Notes under the pieces: generated by a model | Told to the model about the DNA's origin: nothing | The model's input: the letters and a program-made list of their open reading frames with translations, nothing else | Databases searched by the model: none | In this document: piece by piece, positions 16,445-17,683 of the stretch | How the letters are laid out: every line of letters starts with the position of its first letter | Numbering within the stretch: position 1 is the first letter of the stretch | Made by a program: the position numbers and the translations under genes | Source: Deltaproteobacteria bacterium | GTDB taxonomy: Bacteria > Desulfobacterota > DSM-4660 > Desulfatiglandales > HGW-15 | Assembly (NCBI GenBank): GCA_016932235.1 | Contig: JAFGDF010000057.1 | Coordinates: forward strand, 1-17,683 | Length of the DNA: 17,683 bases | Direction: 5' to 3'

Positions 16445-16579
16445 GACTATCGAGTTTATTTTGGGAAATCTAAGACGGCCATCGTGATTTTACTGTGTGG
16501 TGGTTCTAAAAAATCTCAGTCAAAAGATATTCAGTTAGCTCAGGCATACTGGGCCGATTTTAAGAGGAGGGCGAAATGA
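16445..16579 (+). pseudogene. C-terminal remnant of a HigB/RelE-type toxin
   Basis: The reading frame ends [19 protein letters not shown] then [16 protein letters not shown], which is the C-terminal half of the RelE-superfamily addiction-module killer proteins (usually about 100 aa with GPGYRVYF...LLCGGDKSSQ..DI..A). Only about 44 residues are recognisable. The ~55-residue N-terminal part is not present in any frame between 16257 and 16445, where a REP-like hairpin lies instead. The frame does run open from an ATG at 16376, but those residues do not look like toxin, and a 67-aa product would lack the first half of the fold. The stop overlaps the antitoxin ATG as ATGA, the normal gene order for this toxin-first type. 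Confidence 0.75.
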
Positions 16580-16875
16580 AAAAAATAACAGAAAAATATG
16601 AAAATAATCTCCAATTAGATCTTCTCGACCCTATCGAGGCTGCAGAATATTTAAATGCCGCACTGGAGGACGGTTCTCAAGAAGTGTTTTTAATGGCATT
16701 GAAAGACGTTGCAAACGCGAAAGGTATCTCTGAAATAGCAAGAGAAACGAAACTTAATAGAGAAAATCTTTATCGTATTCTTTCAATACAAGGAAATCCA
16801 AAATTAAAAAGCTTGAATTCTGTTCTTCATAGTGTTGGGTTGAAATTGACCGTTCAAGCAGAAAATCAATTATGA
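16576..16875 (+). CDS. Addiction-module antitoxin, HTH protein (HigA-like)
   Basis: DNA-binding antitoxin of a toxin-first toxin-antitoxin pair. The 99-aa sequence has [33 protein letters not shown], then a helix-turn-helix, [20 protein letters not shown], and the tail [21 protein letters not shown]. This is the pattern of the 'probable addiction module antidote' family, close to HigA/XRE. The gene is intact, with a strong GAGGAGGG site about 7 bases before the ATG, while its partner toxin is broken. It may therefore be an orphan antitoxin, still able to repress its own promoter or to neutralise a related toxin elsewhere; both are inference. Confidence 0.85.
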   Translation: MKKITEKYENNLQLDLLDPIEAAEYLNAALEDGSQEVFLMALKDVANAKGISEIARETKLNRENLYRILSIQGNPKLKSLNSVLHSVGLKLTVQAENQL

Positions 16876-17056
16876 GACCCTTTTGGCGAACATATTGCTT
16901 AGGTCGACTTCCTAAACTCGGTGGCTGACATCTACCGCTTAATCACCCAAACGCACTCATTAATAATTCACCGATTTTTTAAAATCAACCTTTCTTCCCA
17001 TTGCCCAGATTTTCCCTGTTCGGGGAGTCGTTCGACAAGACCTTCGACCGGCTCAG

Positions 17057-17166
17057 GTCAAGCTCACAACAGGCCATTTCGACTCAAAAAGGGCTCTGTT
17101 TGAGCCCTTTTTTCGATCAAGGTCTCCAACCTGAAGATCGAAGTTGAGGCGAAATGACCTTGAGCT
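17057..17166. repeat. Inverted-repeat element around a terminator-like hairpin
   Basis: The left arm at 17057-17085 (with AGGCCATTTCGACTC) and the right arm at 17146-17166 (reverse complement AGCTCAAGGTCATTTCGCCTC) are imperfect inverted copies. They flank the hairpin at 17086-17113 and a second small stem, TCGATC/GATCGA (17112-17141). This looks like a small non-coding mobile or REP-like element. Confidence 0.4.
17086..17113. terminator. Bidirectional terminator-like hairpin
   Basis: AAAAAGGGCTC (17086-17096) pairs perfectly with GAGCCCTTTTT (17102-17112) around loop TGTTT, giving A-run, GC stem and T-run. It would work on both strands. The antitoxin gene ends 210 bases upstream. The rest of 16876-17683 holds repeats and short unconvincing frames. 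Confidence 0.6.
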
Positions 17167-17331
17167 GCCCTGAATAAAATGAAGGGCTACTCGAAAGGCC
17201 AGAATCTAACCATGAAAAATCCATAAACCGATCCTCTTAAAATAACTTATAATTTAATGCATTTTTCTGCAAAAGGATTCAAATTTGTGACATGTTGAGA
17301 TCTTTGCAAAACGTCACAAAAGTTGTGATAT

Positions 17332-17402
17332 TGTCATCCCAGTGCGTGTGGGAATCCAGTATTTCTGAATAGTTATAGATTCCGGGTCAAGCCCGGAATG
17401 AC
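17332..17402. repeat. Twin-hairpin REP-like element
   Basis: It opens with TGTCATCCCAG...GGGAATCCAG (imperfect stem) and closes with ATTCCGGG-TCAAG-CCCGGAAT (17379-17399) followed by GAC. The overall inverted ends are GTCATyCC...GGAATGAC. This is the same two-hairpin plan as 9376-9442, with the same 25-30 base spacer. Confidence 0.65.
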
Positions 17403-17683
17403 GGGGTTTGAATAATTTTATTCGTCCAATAGCGAATACAGGAGTTAAGTAATTTTCTTTCATTGACGAAACTGTTCAATTCTGACATTATCCTCTCCCA
17501 AATTCGTGACCGGTTTCGATCTCGACTTATTATATTTAGTACGAAAATAAAGTTTAACAATGCCGGTATATAATTCAACGTTATGTCTAAAGACCATGGC
17601 TTGGGGAGCCCTTTTTACGTGCGAACTCGTTCCTGGCTAGTTTTACGCAAACTGCCTTACGAGGCGGGCGGCGGGCCATCTCA

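Noticed and set aside
9356..17402. CRISPR array from the repeated hairpins
   Set aside because: Copies are kilobases apart, differ in stem sequence and have no regular spacers; no cas genes are present.
17550..17595. Integron attC-like site (TTTAACAATGCC...CGTTATG)
   Set aside because: The core does not match GTTRRRY/RYYYAAC and there is no paired inner box.
14897..17683. tRNA or rRNA genes in the intergenic stretches
   Set aside because: Hairpins are present but no cloverleaf with a T-loop GTTCRA context or rRNA-like conserved stretch was found.

Overview
The window looks like chromosomal DNA of a Gram-negative bacterium, most likely a deltaproteobacterium (Desulfobacterota or a relative). 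The reasons are a complete sigma-54/PspF phage-shock locus, the gene run uvrC - M23 peptidase - secA - argJ, short dispersed hairpin repeats of a type common in that group, and protein sequences of that flavour. The lineage call is inference; no database search was possible.

Layout, left to right. (1) 84-765, minus strand: ribosomal genes rpsF and rpsR, overlapping, with no ssb between them. (2) 946-1962, minus: a metallo-beta-lactamase-fold nuclease of the RNase Z/ElaC type, divergent from the next block. (3) 2088-9317, plus: uvrC (excision repair), a TTG-started membrane-anchored M23 peptidase-fold protein, secA with a long insertion and a zinc-binding tail, a possible 23-codon linking ORF, and argJ (arginine synthesis). 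(4) 9356-9470: a 115-bp twin-hairpin repeat. (5) 9511-12224: the phage-shock module. pspF runs leftward; pspA, a pspB-like gene and pspC run rightward from a -24/-12 promoter with an upstream dyad, closed by a terminator at 12381-12412. (6) 12414-14896: a sigma-70-type promoter drives manC and manB (algC-like), which together convert mannose-6-P to GDP-mannose for surface polysaccharide. (7) 14897-15305: a non-coding stretch full of hairpins. (8) 15306-16256: a squalene synthase resembling the eukaryotic type. (9) 16257-17683: an accessory, decaying tail with a toxin remnant, an intact antitoxin, more hairpin repeats, a terminator-like dyad and no confident gene to the right edge.

The envelope theme is strong. 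SecA drives export, the M23 protein acts on or near the wall, the Psp system answers inner-membrane stress, GDP-mannose feeds glycan synthesis, and squalene synthase points to hopanoids or other triterpenoids. I found no clearly new multigene system. The most useful oddities are the ORF that exactly fills the secA-argJ gap, the SecA insertion, the hairpin-rich leader before the squalene synthase, the orphaned antitoxin beside a repeat, and two dispersed hairpin repeat families.
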